From Flavobacterium psychrophilum (GTDB lineage: Bacteria > Bacteroidota > Bacteroidia > Flavobacteriales > Flavobacteriaceae): a DNA stretch of 64,000 nt. The stretch is taken from positions 682,001-746,000 of the forward strand of contig CP012388.1 in assembly GCA_001708385.1 (NCBI GenBank), written 5' to 3'. The notes beneath the pieces are model-generated. The model saw only the letters and a program-made list of their open reading frames with translations, ran no database searches and was not told the DNA's origin. The position numbers were made by a program, and so were the translations under genes. Positions 63,480-64,000 of this stretch are shown piece by piece (within the stretch, counting starts at the first letter, position 1; the number at the start of each line of letters is the position of its first letter).

Positions 63480-64000
63480 ATGGCTAAAATAGCATTATAC
63501 GGATTCGGCCGCATAGGCAGGCAGTTTCTACGCGTAGCACTTACCAACAAATTATTTGTACCGGAGTACATTGCAGATATTAAAGATATAAAAACACTGG
63601 CTGCTCTGTTTAGTGTAGATACCAATTACGGACGTTATAGCGAAAGTGTATCTGCCGAAGGCGAAAGCTTTACAATTGGCGATAAAAATATAACCTACCT
63701 TAATTCATCTAAAGAAATTCCGAACTGGAGTGAACTGGAAATTGATTTTGTGGTAGACTGTACAGGACTTAGCTCTACAAGAGCCGGTGCACAATTGCAT
63801 TTAGACAAAGGTGCTAAACACGTATTGATAAGTGCGCCAAGCAAATCGTTAGCCGATTGCGACGCAGTACTTTTAAAAGGAATCAACCTTGAAACCTTTG
63901 ATCCTGAAAACCATAAGATCATCAGTATGGGTAGCTGTACTACAAATGCATTAGCTTCGGTAGTTAAGGTAATCCTTGAAAATTTCGGTATTCAGTACGG
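63480..64000 (+). CDS. GAPDH-like dehydrogenase, N-terminal part (truncated by window end)
   Basis: The frame from the ATG at 63480 is open to the window edge (173 residues). The N-terminus has the NAD-binding IALYGFGRIGRQFLR and a strand DFVVDCTGLSS; the catalytic Cys is in ISMGSCTTNALASV. It belongs to the GAPDH family, but ISAPSKSLADC and the divergent catalytic loop suggest a paralogue such as an erythrose-4-phosphate or specialised GAPDH rather than the main glycolytic enzyme. The C-terminal part lies outside the window. Confidence 0.85.
   Translation, partial: MAKIALYGFGRIGRQFLRVALTNKLFVPEYIADIKDIKTLAALFSVDTNYGRYSESVSAEGESFTIGDKNITYLNSSKEIPNWSELEIDFVVDCTGLSSTRAGAQLHLDKGAKHVLISAPSKSLADCDAVLLKGINLETFDPENHKIISMGSCTTNALASVVKVILENFGIQY

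Noticed and set aside
1..64000. CRISPR arrays, insertion sequences, phage genes, tRNA or rRNA genes
   Set aside because: No regular repeat-spacer units, transposase or integrase ORFs, terminal inverted repeats or cloverleaf structures were noticed on reading both strands; a tRNA scan was not run.

Overview
The window looks like chromosome of a member of the Flavobacteriaceae (Flavobacterium-like). It is AT-rich, has a SusC/SusD pair, one protein with a type IX secretion C-terminal domain, promoters of the Bacteroidetes type (TAnnTTTG at -7, TTTG at -33) and a trp operon in the order EGDCFBA. I saw no tRNA, rRNA, CRISPR array, insertion sequence or phage gene.

Layout. 1-1644: the end of a metal/RND efflux locus (TolC-like outer membrane factor, cut by the window edge, plus a small hypothetical protein). 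1766-27841: a large polysaccharide utilisation locus whose enzymes fit acetylated (galacto)glucomannan. It has two endo-mannanases (GH26, GH5_7), a GH5_2 endoglucanase, GH27 alpha-galactosidase, GH2, GH51 and GH3 enzymes, a CE2 and a sialate-esterase-type deacetylase, SusC/SusD and a surface glycan-binding lipoprotein. It also has a cytoplasmic finishing route: a sodium:solute symporter, an AGE-type 2-epimerase and a GH130 mannosyl-glucose phosphorylase. An AraC-family regulator sits in the middle. 27931-36118: a PNGase F-like glycoamidase with a T9SS tail, a TonB receptor divergent from a MocR regulator, and a GH39-GH43 xylosidase pair. 36230-42004: housekeeping and small genes (thioredoxin, PhnA, EEP phosphatase, DUF4468, XRE regulator, VIT transporter). 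42087-48650: the complete trp operon with leader peptide and attenuator. 48840-50021: aldose 1-epimerase. 50273-59782: an eleven-gene co-directional cluster (isochorismatase-like hydrolase, porin, M17-like protein, amidohydrolase, DoxX, Dps, YoaK, histidine kinase, sigma-54 response regulator, GNAT, TMEM175). 59786-64000: a second sigma-54 activator divergent from an alpha/beta hydrolase lipoprotein, then a small conserved protein, a MaoC-like protein and a truncated GAPDH-like gene.

Main regulatory observations. (1) A conserved 20-bp element, AAWTGATWAWATARTATTAW, occurs four times around the AraC gene. Each copy lies 20-21 bp upstream of a TAnnTTTG-like -7 box, in front of the GH51, CE2, GH26 and SusC transcription units, so the whole mannan locus appears to be one AraC-controlled regulon. 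(2) A palindrome, TTACGATATATCGTAA, and a near copy lie 76-77 bp upstream of two GG-N10/11-GC elements. One set precedes the isochorismatase cluster and the other the alpha/beta hydrolase, which suggests shared sigma-54 enhancer control by one of the local activators. (3) The trp operon begins with a 21-codon leader ORF with three consecutive Trp codons and an intrinsic terminator. (4) The MocR regulator has Arg where the PLP-binding Lys should be.
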